Assembly (NCBI GenBank): GCA_903882665.1 | Contig: CAIRXW010000014.1 | Location: 1 to 64,000 of the forward strand | DNA from: an uncultured Chlorobiaceae bacterium | Lineage (GTDB): Bacteria; Bacteroidota; Chlorobiia; Chlorobiales; Chlorobiaceae | Length of the DNA: 64,000 nt | Direction: 5' to 3' | Shown here: piece by piece, positions 35,518 to 43,640 of the stretch | Layout of the letters: each line of letters opens with the position of its first letter | How positions within the stretch are numbered: the stretch's first letter is position 1 | Translations under genes and position numbers: made by a program | The notes under the pieces: generated by a model | What the model saw: the letters and a program-made list of their open reading frames with translations, nothing else | Told to the model about the DNA's origin: nothing | Database searches by the model: none

Positions 35518-35563
35518 AAGTCCCTTTTCAGACAGGAATAAAACTCCTTTATGAAGGGGACTT
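35518..35563 (-). terminator. Possible terminator between Big_5 gene and rlpA-like gene
   Basis: AAGTCCCTTTTC (35518-35529) pairs imperfectly with GAAGGGGACTT (35553-35563). On the minus strand it is followed by a modest T-rich run (TTTTGCTCTT). It lies just after the minus-strand rlpA-like gene. Confidence 0.45.
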
Positions 35564-35569
35564 GCTTGT

Positions 35570-36091
35570 TTACAGGATGGAAGCGCTTTCATGGTATGCC
35601 TCAATACGGACTTTTGCCACTCCGCTCCTGACAAGGCCGATCTCTCTGGCTGCAGCCGGCGAAACATCTATGATTCTTCCGTGCTGGAAAGGGCCCCGGT
35701 CGTTGATGCGTACCACAACAGTTTTCCCGTTTTCAAGATTGATAACTCTGACGCTGGTACCGAAAGGAAGGGTGCGGTGTGCGGCTGTGAAGTGGCTGCG
35801 GCTGAAATATTCGCCATTGGCTGTTTTTCTTCGGCGGAACCTGGGGGCGTAGTATGAGGCTGTGCCTTCGGTAACAAGAGCGATCCCCGGGAGCATCGTC
35901 TGTGCGCCTGTTGACGAAGCGGGATTTGCCTCATTATTTTCGGGGAGCCACTGCATGCCCGAAGTGGCGGGATTGCTGAATTCCCCGGTTTCTTCCGCAT
36001 GAAGGGCTCCCTGGTTCAGTGCGGTGCAAAGCGTCAGGGCAAAGAGTGCCCGGAGTACCATTTCTGGTTGGAATCGTTTTCTTTTCGCCAT
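35570..36091 (-). CDS. RlpA-like septal ring protein (paralogue 1)
   Basis: A 173-residue exported protein with an RlpA-type double-psi beta-barrel. An N-terminal hydrophobic stretch ([19 protein letters not shown]) serves as signal. The barrel covers about residues 75-170 with [45 protein letters not shown] and [11 protein letters not shown]. This fold acts on or binds glycan strands of peptidoglycan; the family includes lytic transglycosylases acting on denuded glycans. The SPOR domain of E. coli RlpA is absent. A paralogue lies just upstream. Confidence 0.9.
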   Translation of the reverse strand: MAKRKRFQPEMVLRALFALTLCTALNQGALHAEETGEFSNPATSGMQWLPENNEANPASSTGAQTMLPGIALVTEGTASYYAPRFRRRKTANGEYFSRSHFTAAHRTLPFGTSVRVINLENGKTVVVRINDRGPFQHGRIIDVSPAAAREIGLVRSGVAKVRIEAYHESASIL

Positions 36092-36176
36092 AATACAAAA
36101 AAGGTTACGAGCGTTTTGTGAAACGTTGTCATCTTGACCGTTTCGGGAAAGGTCGTTGATCTTGTATTTTTGATGA

Positions 36177-36680
36177 TCAGCCAGCGATAAAGGCTGATTG
36201 GCCTGAACTGAGTGCTTCGAGTTTTACCCGCGTAGTTCCGGATTTTATGAGTCCGATCTCTTTTGCTGCGCTTGTGGATAAATCAATGATTCTTCCTTTG
36301 ACAAACGGGCCCCGGTCGTTGATGCGCACAATGACATCCTTTCCGTTTCGCAGATTGGTCACCCTTACCCTGGTACCGAATGGAAGGAATGGGTGGGCTG
36401 CGGTCAGCTTATCCATATTGAATGTTTCGCCGTTTGCTGTCTTGCGACCGTGAAACTGATCGGAGTAAAAAGAGGCGCGGCCTTCGGTAACGGGACCGAG
36501 TGCCTTTTTTTGCGTTCGAGAGCCCTCTCTTGAACGGAGAGCAGCCTCAGCAGAGTTGTAAAGTGGGTTAAATTGAGTGGCGGGTCCTGAAAAATTTGAG
36601 CCGTTATGGCTTGCTCCGAGGGCTATGGTGATCAGGATAGCAACAAATGATAAGGAAAAAAATTGTTTTTCATGCTTCAT
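36177..36680 (-). CDS. RlpA-like septal ring protein (paralogue 2)
   Basis: A 167-residue paralogue of the gene at 35570, 85 bp apart and on the same strand. Signal segment [17 protein letters not shown], then a double-psi barrel with [46 protein letters not shown] and [15 protein letters not shown]. Like its neighbour it lacks a SPOR domain. The two probably arose by tandem duplication and act at the cell wall. Confidence 0.9.
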   Translation of the reverse strand: MKHEKQFFSLSFVAILITIALGASHNGSNFSGPATQFNPLYNSAEAALRSREGSRTQKKALGPVTEGRASFYSDQFHGRKTANGETFNMDKLTAAHPFLPFGTRVRVTNLRNGKDVIVRINDRGPFVKGRIIDLSTSAAKEIGLIKSGTTRVKLEALSSGQSAFIAG

Positions 36681-37050
36681 GCGCTCATGGTTTAAATCCG
36701 CTGTTCCTTAAAAAAGGGTACTCATGCAGGGAACAGGTAAAAAATGAATTAAAAGCACTAATGGCTATTCAGTTGTGTTACATCCTTCAATATAAAGAAA
36801 ATATTCCAAAGCAAGAAATATCTGTCGGAGTGCTTGCCGGTAAAGGTGTTACAGCTTTTTTTTGTCTCTTGTTGTGGGGAGAGTGGTATCATTTTACCGT
36901 TCAATCCGCTCTTCTTTTTCTTGATATATTGAAAGCTGTGCAGTGCGTTTTGAGCGCTGTCCGGTTTCTTCGATTTAGAACTTATTAGTCTATATTATCG
37001 GGTGCAATTTTCTTGAATTTCAATACGCTTTTCATTTTCCCTCGTTGATT
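36681..37050. other. 370-bp divergent intergenic region
   Basis: Lies between the rlpA-like pair (minus) and kup (plus). An open frame at 36647-36988 (+) overlaps the rlpA-like start, has no family features and is not supported. The region should contain both promoters; no operator was recognised. Confidence 0.5.
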
Positions 37051-38964
37051 ATGTCAAAAATATCGGAAGGTGCAGGATCAGAAAACAAGTCAGAACAATC
37101 AGGCATGAAACGGCTTGCCGGCCTCTCTCTTGCTGCTCTCGGGGTGGTTTTTGGTGATATCGGTACAAGTCCTCTTTATGCCGTTCGGGAGTGTTTTCAT
37201 GGCGAGTATGGCATTCCTATCTCACAAGGGAATGTTCTTGGTGTTCTTTCCCTGCTCGTCTGGGCCCTTATCCTGATTGTCAGTCTGAAATATCTGACCT
37301 TTATCATGAAAGCTGATAATGACGGGGAGGGCGGTATTCTTGCCCTTACAGCCCTGATTATCACGCAAAGCAAGAAAAAAGGTTATGAACGGTGGTTCCT
37401 GGTAATTATCGGCTTGTTTGGAGCCGCATTGCTTTATGGCGACGGCATGATTACTCCAGCCATTTCGGTTCTCAGTGCGGTTGAGGGTATGCAGATTATT
37501 GCTCCGGCATTCAAGGATCTTGTTATACCGGCCACCATTCTGGTTCTTGTCGCTCTTTTCCTCTTTCAGCATCATGGCACAGCAAGGGTTGGCGCACTGT
37601 TTGGCCCGATTATTTTTGTCTGGTTTGTGGTTATCGGTTTACTTGGTCTTGTGGAAATTATCCGATTTCCGCAGATTTTGCAGGCGATTCTGCCCTGGTA
37701 TGGCATCTCTTTTCTTTTGAGCAATCATCTCCAGGGTTTTATGGTTCTTGGGGCGGTTTTTCTCTCTGTTACGGGTGCTGAGGCGCTCTATGCCGATATG
37801 GGTCATTTCGGAAAAAAGCCTATCCGGTTGACCTGGGTTTTGCTGGTGTTGCCTGCTTTGCTTTTGAACTATTTCGGGCAGGGTGCGCTGCTGCTTGCTT
37901 TTCCTCAAGAGTCTCACAATCCGTTTTACAGCCTTGTGCCTTCATGGGCAATGATTCCCATGGTGCTGCTTTCGACGTTGGCAACCATTATTGCATCGCA
38001 GGCGCTTATTACGGGTGTTTATTCACTGACCCAGCAGGCAATTCAGCTTGGTTACCTGCCCCGTTTAACGGTGACGCATACTTCAGACAAGCATATCGGC
38101 CAGATTTATGTTCCAGCGGCAAACTGGGCATTGATGATCGCGACCATCACGCTGGTTGCCGGTTTCGGTTCGTCAAGCAAGCTCGCTGCGGCTTATGGCG
38201 TTGCGGTAACGGCAACCATGCTGATTTCCACGATTCTGTTCTATTATGTTGCACGCGATCTCTGGCAGTGGAACAAGGTCGGGCTCAATGTGCTGATCAG
38301 CTTTTTTGCCATTGTTGATCTCTCCTTTTTCGGGGCAAGTGTGAGCAAGCTCTTTCAGGGTGCATGGTTTCCATTGGCAATAGGGCTGATGGTTTTTACC
38401 CTTATGCTTACCTGGAAGCAGGGGCGCAGCCTTTTGTTGCAGCAGTTGCAGGATCGTACCTTGACGATTGAAGAGTTTCTGCAGAGCCTTGCATTGCAGC
38501 AACCTTACCGGGTGAATGGTCAGGCGGTCTATCTGACGGCCAATCCTGATGTCGTGCCTGTCGCCATGCTCCATAATCTGCGTCATAACAAGATCATGCA
38601 TTCGGAGGTGGCTCTCTTTCATTTCAGCACGGAACGGGTGCCGAGGGTTCCAAACAGCCAGAAGGTAGAGGTAACCAGGCTGGGTGATGGATTTTTTAAG
38701 GTTGTTGCCAGATACGGATTTCTGGAATATCCCAATATCCGTCAGGTCATAGCGCTTGCAAATCATCAGGGGCTCCATTTCAGGCCGGAGGCGATCAGCT
38801 TTTTCCTGAGCCGCGAAAAAATTGTTGCCGGGCTCAAGTCGAAAATGATTTTATGGCGCAAAAAACTCTTTGCCTTGATGTCTCGCAATGCGCTCAGCGC
38901 AACGGCATACTATGATCTTCCTGCTGGTCAGGTGATTGAGATAGGTGTTCTGGTGCAGATATGA
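37051..38964 (+). CDS. kup: Low-affinity potassium uptake protein Kup
   Basis: A 637-residue K+/H+ symporter of the KUP/HAK/KT family. The hallmark GDIGTSPLYAVRECF lies near residue 37, followed by about 12 membrane helices (for example GAALLYGDGMITPAISVLSA and a helix beginning TGAEALYADMGHFG). The cytosolic C-terminal region is about residues 470-637, somewhat short but normal for bacteria. The ATG at 37051 is preferred to the TTG at 37045. It stands alone in transcription direction with terC downstream by 46 bp. Confidence 0.95.
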   Translation: MSKISEGAGSENKSEQSGMKRLAGLSLAALGVVFGDIGTSPLYAVRECFHGEYGIPISQGNVLGVLSLLVWALILIVSLKYLTFIMKADNDGEGGILALTALIITQSKKKGYERWFLVIIGLFGAALLYGDGMITPAISVLSAVEGMQIIAPAFKDLVIPATILVLVALFLFQHHGTARVGALFGPIIFVWFVVIGLLGLVEIIRFPQILQAILPWYGISFLLSNHLQGFMVLGAVFLSVTGAEALYADMGHFGKKPIRLTWVLLVLPALLLNYFGQGALLLAFPQESHNPFYSLVPSWAMIPMVLLSTLATIIASQALITGVYSLTQQAIQLGYLPRLTVTHTSDKHIGQIYVPAANWALMIATITLVAGFGSSSKLAAAYGVAVTATMLISTILFYYVARDLWQWNKVGLNVLISFFAIVDLSFFGASVSKLFQGAWFPLAIGLMVFTLMLTWKQGRSLLLQQLQDRTLTIEEFLQSLALQQPYRVNGQAVYLTANPDVVPVAMLHNLRHNKIMHSEVALFHFSTERVPRVPNSQKVEVTRLGDGFFKVVARYGFLEYPNIRQVIALANHQGLHFRPEAISFFLSREKIVAGLKSKMILWRKKLFALMSRNALSATAYYDLPAGQVIEIGVLVQI

Positions 38965-39010
38965 GCGATGGCGCAGTTGCAGGAAGTCAGGGGCAGCAGA
39001 CAGGTGATGT

Positions 39011-39778
39011 ATGATTGAGCTTTTGCAGCATATCATTCTGAATCCGCTGCCATCATTGCTTGTTATTGGCAATCTGATTATCATAGAAAGTCTTCTTTCT
39101 GTCGATAATGCGGCGGTGCTGGCCACCATGGTCATGGATTTGCCGCCCAAAAAACGGGCGGCTGCGTTAAAGTACGGGATTATTGGGGCCTATTTCTTCC
39201 GGGGAATTTGCCTTTTTTTTGCCTCCTTTCTGGTGCAAATCTGGTGGTTGAAGCCGATCGGCGGGTTTTACCTGCTCTACCTCGTCTGGTCCTGGCTGAA
39301 GGGCAGACAAACCCCTCAAAAGGAGGACGATTATTTTGACAAGAAGAGTAATTGGTTGTATCGCTCTGTGTCTGGCCCGCTGGGGGCATTCTGGTCGACA
39401 GTTCTTCTTGTTGAAATGATGGATCTTGCCTTTTCGATTGACAATATTTTTGCCGCCGTGGCTTTTACGGATAATCTGGTGCTGATTTGTATCGGGGTTT
39501 TTATTGGAATTCTTGCAATGCGTTTTGTTGCCCAGGGGTTTGTCGGGCTGATGGAGCGTTATCCGTTTCTCGAAACGTGCGCATTTATGGTCATAGGCTT
39601 GCTTGGGCTCAAACTGTCATTCTCGGCGGTAGAGCATTATTATCCTGAAATCGCCTTTCTCAGGTATATGGAAGGTACGGATGGAGATATCATTACCTCT
39701 GGAGTCACGGTTGCCATTTTTGTTGTTCCTGTGCTTGCAAGCGTTCTGTTCAATATTTTCCGAAAAAAGCGTTCCTGA
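39011..39778 (+). CDS. TerC-family integral membrane protein
   Basis: A 255-residue membrane protein with about seven to nine helices. TerC-family acidic motifs are visible in the first helix (ESLLSVDNAAVLATMV) and mid-protein (MMDLAFSIDNIFAAVAF), both with Asp-Asn pairs that could coordinate a metal ion. The family includes tellurite-resistance TerC and manganese exporters such as MntP/Alx-like proteins. It follows kup by 46 bp, so the two may be cotranscribed. A metal-ion transport role is likely; the ion is not known. Confidence 0.88.
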   Translation: MIELLQHIILNPLPSLLVIGNLIIIESLLSVDNAAVLATMVMDLPPKKRAAALKYGIIGAYFFRGICLFFASFLVQIWWLKPIGGFYLLYLVWSWLKGRQTPQKEDDYFDKKSNWLYRSVSGPLGAFWSTVLLVEMMDLAFSIDNIFAAVAFTDNLVLICIGVFIGILAMRFVAQGFVGLMERYPFLETCAFMVIGLLGLKLSFSAVEHYYPEIAFLRYMEGTDGDIITSGVTVAIFVVPVLASVLFNIFRKKRS

Positions 39779-39867
39779 CGGCATAAAAAAAATGTTATTC
39801 GTCACGGTATGGTGCGTTATATTTTGTATACTTGATATATATGAATTATATATACTTGTATGTCGGC

Positions 39868-39887
39868 CATAGGTGTACGCACCTATG
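39868..39887. promoter_or_regulatory. Perfect inverted repeat upstream of PAS regulator
   Basis: CATAGGTG and CACCTATG separated by TACG, 56 bp before the ATG at 39943. No T-run follows, so a protein-binding operator is more likely than a terminator. Just upstream an AT-rich stretch has two TATACTTG copies (39827 and 39851). Confidence 0.45.
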
Positions 39888-39942
39888 AATTGTGGGGCTC
39901 CATTGATGTTCATTGTAATTGATAAACGAATAGCATTTACCC

Positions 39943-40593
39943 ATGTATTCAAATACCGGATTCAGTCAAAGACTCAGGGAATATATATTGCAAAAACACG
40001 GTTCGGTTAACTCGTTTTGCAAAACAGCCGGGATAAAATACCCGGCTCAAATGACTCCTTATCTTCAGGGAAAATGCCGTCCCGGCAAAAAAATGCTTGA
40101 GCGGCTCAAAAATGATGGGGCGGATATACAGTGGTTGCAGAGTGGGCAGATGAAAGATTATCCATTAGCTTCGCTCAGCAGTGCAATGGCATTTTCACGA
40201 TCCCGCATGGATATCGACAACTTGTTCCGCCAGGTCCATCTGAATGTTGGAGGTGGTACTGACCGCTACAAGCCTGTTATTGAGGCGTATGCCCTTATTG
40301 ATGATTCGGAACGTCTTGTTGATATGACAGGATCAATTGAAACTTTTTTTGGGTATGAACCAAATGCCTTGTCAGAGGCGAGACTTGACGCACTGATTCA
40401 TCCTGATGATTATGTTTTTGTCAAGAGTATGTTGCAGCGACAACGGCAGGATGATGATATTGTGACCTTTCATTCGAGATTTAAAAATGGCGCAGGCATC
40501 TTTGTGCCGGTAGAGTGGTGCCTCTATATCAAATGCAAGCCGATGTCAGATTTGAGAGAGTATACCATGATTTTGAGGCGCTCTGGCAGTTAG
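39943..40593 (+). CDS. PAS-domain protein with putative HTH N-terminus
   Basis: A 216-residue cytosolic protein. Residues 1-70 resemble a phage-repressor-like helix-turn-helix (FSQRLREYILQKHGSVNSFC, then KTAGIKYPAQMTPYLQGKCR). Residues about 108-214 form a PAS_3 fold (YALIDDSERLVDMTGSIETF, LDALIHPDDYVFVKSML and FHSRFKNGAGIFVPVEW). There is no kinase, cyclase or receiver, so a one-component sensor-regulator is the simplest reading. A perfect inverted repeat lies 56 bp upstream and could be its own operator. Confidence 0.65.
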   Translation: MYSNTGFSQRLREYILQKHGSVNSFCKTAGIKYPAQMTPYLQGKCRPGKKMLERLKNDGADIQWLQSGQMKDYPLASLSSAMAFSRSRMDIDNLFRQVHLNVGGGTDRYKPVIEAYALIDDSERLVDMTGSIETFFGYEPNALSEARLDALIHPDDYVFVKSMLQRQRQDDDIVTFHSRFKNGAGIFVPVEWCLYIKCKPMSDLREYTMILRRSGS

Positions 40594-40727
40594 CCGCACT
40601 CTGCATGTTACCGGTATGCCCTGTTTTCTTGCTGTGGAGGGGGTATTAGATTGCGTTCATCATTAAAGAATTTTGTTATTCCTGTTTTATTTGTATTAAT
40701 AAAGGCAGACAACAATTAATTATAACG

Positions 40728-40752
40728 CCGGGTTGTGCAACCGGAAAGGAGG
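40728..40752 (+). promoter_or_regulatory. Leader stem-loop and strong ribosome binding site
   Basis: CCGGGTTG and CAACCGG form a stem with a one-base bulge and a two-base TG centre that must open partly as a loop (40728-40744). It is followed directly by AAAGGAGG (40745-40752) and the ATG at 40758. A TATAAC -10-like element ends 2 bp before the stem. The arrangement may stabilise the mRNA 5' end. Confidence 0.45.
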
Positions 40753-40757
40753 TCGAA

Positions 40758-41051
40758 ATGATACAGTTCAGAGTTGGAGACAAGATTATCTATCATAAGC
40801 CGAAAAGCTCATTCCATCCAGGCCCGAGAGCGAAGCAGGTCTATCCTCTTGAGCATGGGGAGGACTATCATTATGTGGTTGACAAGTTCTGGAAAGTCGA
40901 CAAGGTCAATGATGATGGAACTCTTGATGTGGTTACCCGGACAGGTAAAAAAAACAAGCTTCAGGCCAGCGATCCCAATATTACCAAAGCCCATCTGTTT
41001 CAGCATCTTCTTTATCGCAAGCGCTTTATTTGTCTGAACGAAGTGTTGTGA
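40758..41051 (+). CDS. Conserved hypothetical protein, small
   Basis: A 97-residue basic protein of unknown function. The N-terminal half (FRVGDKIIYHKPKSSFHPGP) and centre (FWKVDKVNDDGTLDVVTRTG) suggest a small SH3/CarD-like beta barrel. C-terminal residues are HLLYRKRFICLNEVL. A near-perfect Shine-Dalgarno (AAAGGAGGT) at 5-6 bp from the ATG points to high translation. No neighbours in the same operon were identified. Confidence 0.75.
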   Translation: MIQFRVGDKIIYHKPKSSFHPGPRAKQVYPLEHGEDYHYVVDKFWKVDKVNDDGTLDVVTRTGKKNKLQASDPNITKAHLFQHLLYRKRFICLNEVL

Positions 41052-41114
41052 CCGGGCTTGGCCCGTGTGCCTTGTTTGAACGTGTTTTGTGGCCTGCCAG
41101 ATATATGCGTCGGG

Positions 41115-42338
41115 TTATTCTTGAGTTATCTTCAAAAATCTTGCACCGTTAAGGGTTGCCCAGCTTGACGTTGCCTGTTGGCCGGATGGTAGAGTGGTGA
41201 GGGGAGAAAGTGTTGCATTGGTGAAATTGGCATCCATGATGTTTGCGCCTTTCATGTTTGCGCCCCTCAAGTCTGCCCCTTCAAGATCAGCTTCAAAGAG
41301 TGAGGCACCTTCAAGATTTGCTCCGCTCAGGTTCGCATTGGTGAGCGTAGCCCGGTAAAGCAGTGCATTGGAAAGATTGCTCTTGCTGAGATCTGCGCCT
41401 TTGAGAAATGCACGGTCTAAGTTTGCGCCCTGAAGGTTTGCGCCCCGCATCCGTGCAGATTTCATATCCGCTTTTTGGAAATTGGTATTATGGAGATCAG
41501 CACCGGTCATGTCGGCATTGTTGAGAGAGCTGTTTTCAAAATTCGATTTACCGGAAACCTTTTGTTGGGCTCTTCTGTCGGTTACGGTTTTCCCTGTGTT
41601 TCTGCTTCCTGGTGTTGTCCTGTTTTCTTGCACCGAAGGTTTGGCTGGAAGTGGAGTTTCATAGCTTATTGGTGCGCTTTCCCTCTCCCTGACAAATTGT
41701 GCGTTATGCAGGGCACTCCATTGAGAGGTGGCTTTTTCACCTGACGGGAGGATGGTGTTGTTTGAGATCGTTGCCCCATCAAGAATTGCCTGTTGGATGA
41801 AGAGGGCCCCTTTCAGGTTGGCTCCGTTCAGGTTGGCGCCTGCAAGATTTGCTTCGAAAAGGGAGGTGTTGGCCAGGTTGGCTCCCGCAAAGTCGGCATT
41901 CTCAGCTACGGCCCATCGCATATTTGCACCCTGAAGGTTTGCACCTGTGAACTTTGCGCCTTTCATGAACGATCCCTGGAGATTTGCCTTGACAAGGCAG
42001 GCGCCCGAGAGGTCGCTCTTTTTTAGATCGGCCCTTTTTATCAACGCCATCATAAGGTTTGCTCCCTTCAGATCCGCCATATCGAGCGTTGAACCGCTGA
42101 GTTCCGCATTGATTAAAACAGTTTTGCTGAGGTCTGCTCCCGTCAGGCTGGCATCTTCAAGTTCCGCCCCTTCGAGGTCGATTGTTTCTTCGAGCCTGGC
42201 ATGACGCATGGAATTCCATGCTGAAACACTTTTTTTCAGCGTACTGAGAGCTTCCTGATCGTAAGCGGATGCCGTCTGACAGGTTGAAAGTGCCAAACCA
42301 AGAAAGAGAGTGATTGCCTTATGCTCAATCGGCTTCAT
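41115..42338 (-). CDS. Exported pentapeptide-repeat protein
   Basis: A 407-residue protein with a signal peptide (AITLFLGLALSTCQTASA). Two blocks of A(D/N)LxG-type pentapeptide repeats at about residues 55-200 and 265-385 fold into right-handed quadrilateral helices (for example ANLQGANMRWAVAENADFAG and ANLSGANLEGASLFEADLEG). A Pro/Thr/Lys linker separates the blocks. Both blocks end with a similar motif (TLPSGQQATSSWATLN and ILPSGEKATSQWSALHNAQF), suggesting internal duplication. Export distinguishes it from cytosolic gyrase-protecting homologues. Function unknown. Confidence 0.85.
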   Translation of the reverse strand: MKPIEHKAITLFLGLALSTCQTASAYDQEALSTLKKSVSAWNSMRHARLEETIDLEGAELEDASLTGADLSKTVLINAELSGSTLDMADLKGANLMMALIKRADLKKSDLSGACLVKANLQGSFMKGAKFTGANLQGANMRWAVAENADFAGANLANTSLFEANLAGANLNGANLKGALFIQQAILDGATISNNTILPSGEKATSQWSALHNAQFVRERESAPISYETPLPAKPSVQENRTTPGSRNTGKTVTDRRAQQKVSGKSNFENSSLNNADMTGADLHNTNFQKADMKSARMRGANLQGANLDRAFLKGADLSKSNLSNALLYRATLTNANLSGANLEGASLFEADLEGADLRGANMKGANIMDANFTNATLSPLTTLPSGQQATSSWATLNGARFLKITQE

Positions 42339-42527
42339 GACGTTGTTGATGATTGTTGGTTTTCAGTCTCCCTTCTGGCACCATTGCGCCAGGGAGTTGA
42401 TGTGTTACATTTTTCAAAATTTATGAAATTTCGCATCTATAAAGAAACTTAATTGCAATCATAAGTGGTTCATATAGTAATGCATTATTAAACAACAAGT
42501 TGTTTTAATTTTTCCAGGGAGTGTCTG

Positions 42528-43229
42528 ATGGGGGATAGAAGTGTATACAGCGGAAGGGTTCTTGTGGCCGGCGCGACGGGCAGGACGGGGCAGTGGGTGG
42601 TGAAGCGTCTTCTGCATTATGGTGTGGCGGTAAGGGTTTTTTCGAGGGAGGGCGACAAGGCGGTTCGTCTTTTTGGAGAGAGTGTCGAAATTGTGGTTGG
42701 CAAGATACAAGAGAGCGAGGATGTTGCCCGTGCCGTAAAGGGTTGTGATGCGGTTATCTCTGCGCTTGGTTCCAGCTCATACTCAGGAGACTCTTCGCCA
42801 GCCAGTGTCGACAGGGATGGTGTGAAGAGACTTGTCGATGAGGCTGCCAAAGCGGGGGTGAAGCATTTCGGACTTGTAAGCTCTCTTGGGGTTACAAGGT
42901 GGTACCATCCTTTGAATCTTTTTGCTGGTGTACTGCTGAAAAAATGGGAAGCTGAAGAGCATCTGAGGAAGGTGTTTTCATTGCCAGGGTGCTCCTGGAC
43001 CATCGTCAGGCCTGGTGGGTTGAAGGATGGTGAACCTTTGCGCCACAAGCTCCATGTTGATACCGGTGACCGGTTGTGGAGCGGGTGGATCAACCGCTCG
43101 GATGTTGCAGAGCTGCTTGTGCTCTCACTCTGGGTTGAACATGCCAAAAACAAAACCGTCGAAGTGGTCAACGGTATTGAGCAAGAGCAGTCGGGTCTCG
43201 CTCAATACTTTGATCAGCTTCCAGATTAG
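42528..43229 (+). CDS. Atypical SDR / NAD(P)-binding protein
   Basis: A 233-residue Rossmann protein of the atypical short-chain dehydrogenase (NmrA/SDR_a5-like) group. The glycine-rich dinucleotide motif is VLVAGATGRTGQWVV near residue 11. Other landmarks are DAVISALGSSS, LVSSLGVTRW in place of the active-site Tyr-x3-Lys, and TIVRPGGLKDG. The lack of a clear YxxxK suggests a binding or non-classical role. Similar proteins are common in cyanobacteria and plastids. CCAGGGAG lies before the ATG. Substrate unknown. Confidence 0.85.
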   Translation: MGDRSVYSGRVLVAGATGRTGQWVVKRLLHYGVAVRVFSREGDKAVRLFGESVEIVVGKIQESEDVARAVKGCDAVISALGSSSYSGDSSPASVDRDGVKRLVDEAAKAGVKHFGLVSSLGVTRWYHPLNLFAGVLLKKWEAEEHLRKVFSLPGCSWTIVRPGGLKDGEPLRHKLHVDTGDRLWSGWINRSDVAELLVLSLWVEHAKNKTVEVVNGIEQEQSGLAQYFDQLPD

Positions 43230-43270
43230 CCTGGTTTATTGGGAGCAGTTTACGGCGTCAGCGACCTTGC

Positions 43271-43630
43271 TTACAGATTCTCGATGGCATGGATCAGTTC
43301 CTGGCCGCTGAATGGTTTTTTGAGTGTGGTGTTTGCCCCAAGAGCATCGGCTATGACGAGATAGTTTTCCGGGCTAACTTTTCCACCCCCTGAGATTGCA
43401 ATGATTTTTATTGCCGGATACTGTTGCCGGACTTCGATAATCGTTTCAATTCCCTCCTTTTCGGGCATGATGAGGTCGGTGATCATAACGGAGACGTCGT
43501 GGTGCTCCTGCAAAAGCTGGAGGCCGATTTTGCCGTTATCAGCCTCGATAACATTGTATTTTTTTCTTTGCAGCGTTATGCTGATAAATTTTCTGACGGC
43601 TGCGTCATCGTCGATAACAAGAATTTTCAT
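43271..43630 (-). CDS. Single-domain response regulator
   Basis: A 119-residue CheY-like receiver. Acidic pocket KILVIDDDAAV, phospho-acceptor Asp in VMITDLIMPEKEG, Thr/Ser and Lys switch residues in IIAISGGGK and TTLKKPFSG. The ATG at 43630 is chosen; an upstream TTG at 43657 would overlap the kinase gene. No output domain. It follows the hybrid kinase by 10 bp and is probably its partner in a phosphorelay. Confidence 0.92.
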   Translation of the reverse strand: MKILVIDDDAAVRKFISITLQRKKYNVIEADNGKIGLQLLQEHHDVSVMITDLIMPEKEGIETIIEVRQQYPAIKIIAISGGGKVSPENYLVIADALGANTTLKKPFSGQELIHAIENL

Positions 43631-43640
43631 AAGGGTCCGG

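Noticed and set aside
36681-36730. TTTAAG-like hexamers upstream of the rlpA-like gene as another operator copy
   Set aside because: On the minus strand the two TTTAA-containing hexamers are 16 bp apart, not 11 or 22, and there is no -10 at the fixed position.
36647-36988. 113-codon plus-strand frame between the rlpA-like gene and kup
   Set aside because: Overlaps the start of the divergent rlpA-like gene, has no ribosome binding site and no recognisable family features.
40880-41110. CCGGGCTTGGCCCG stem after the 97-residue gene as terminator
   Set aside because: Short stem without a T-run on either strand.
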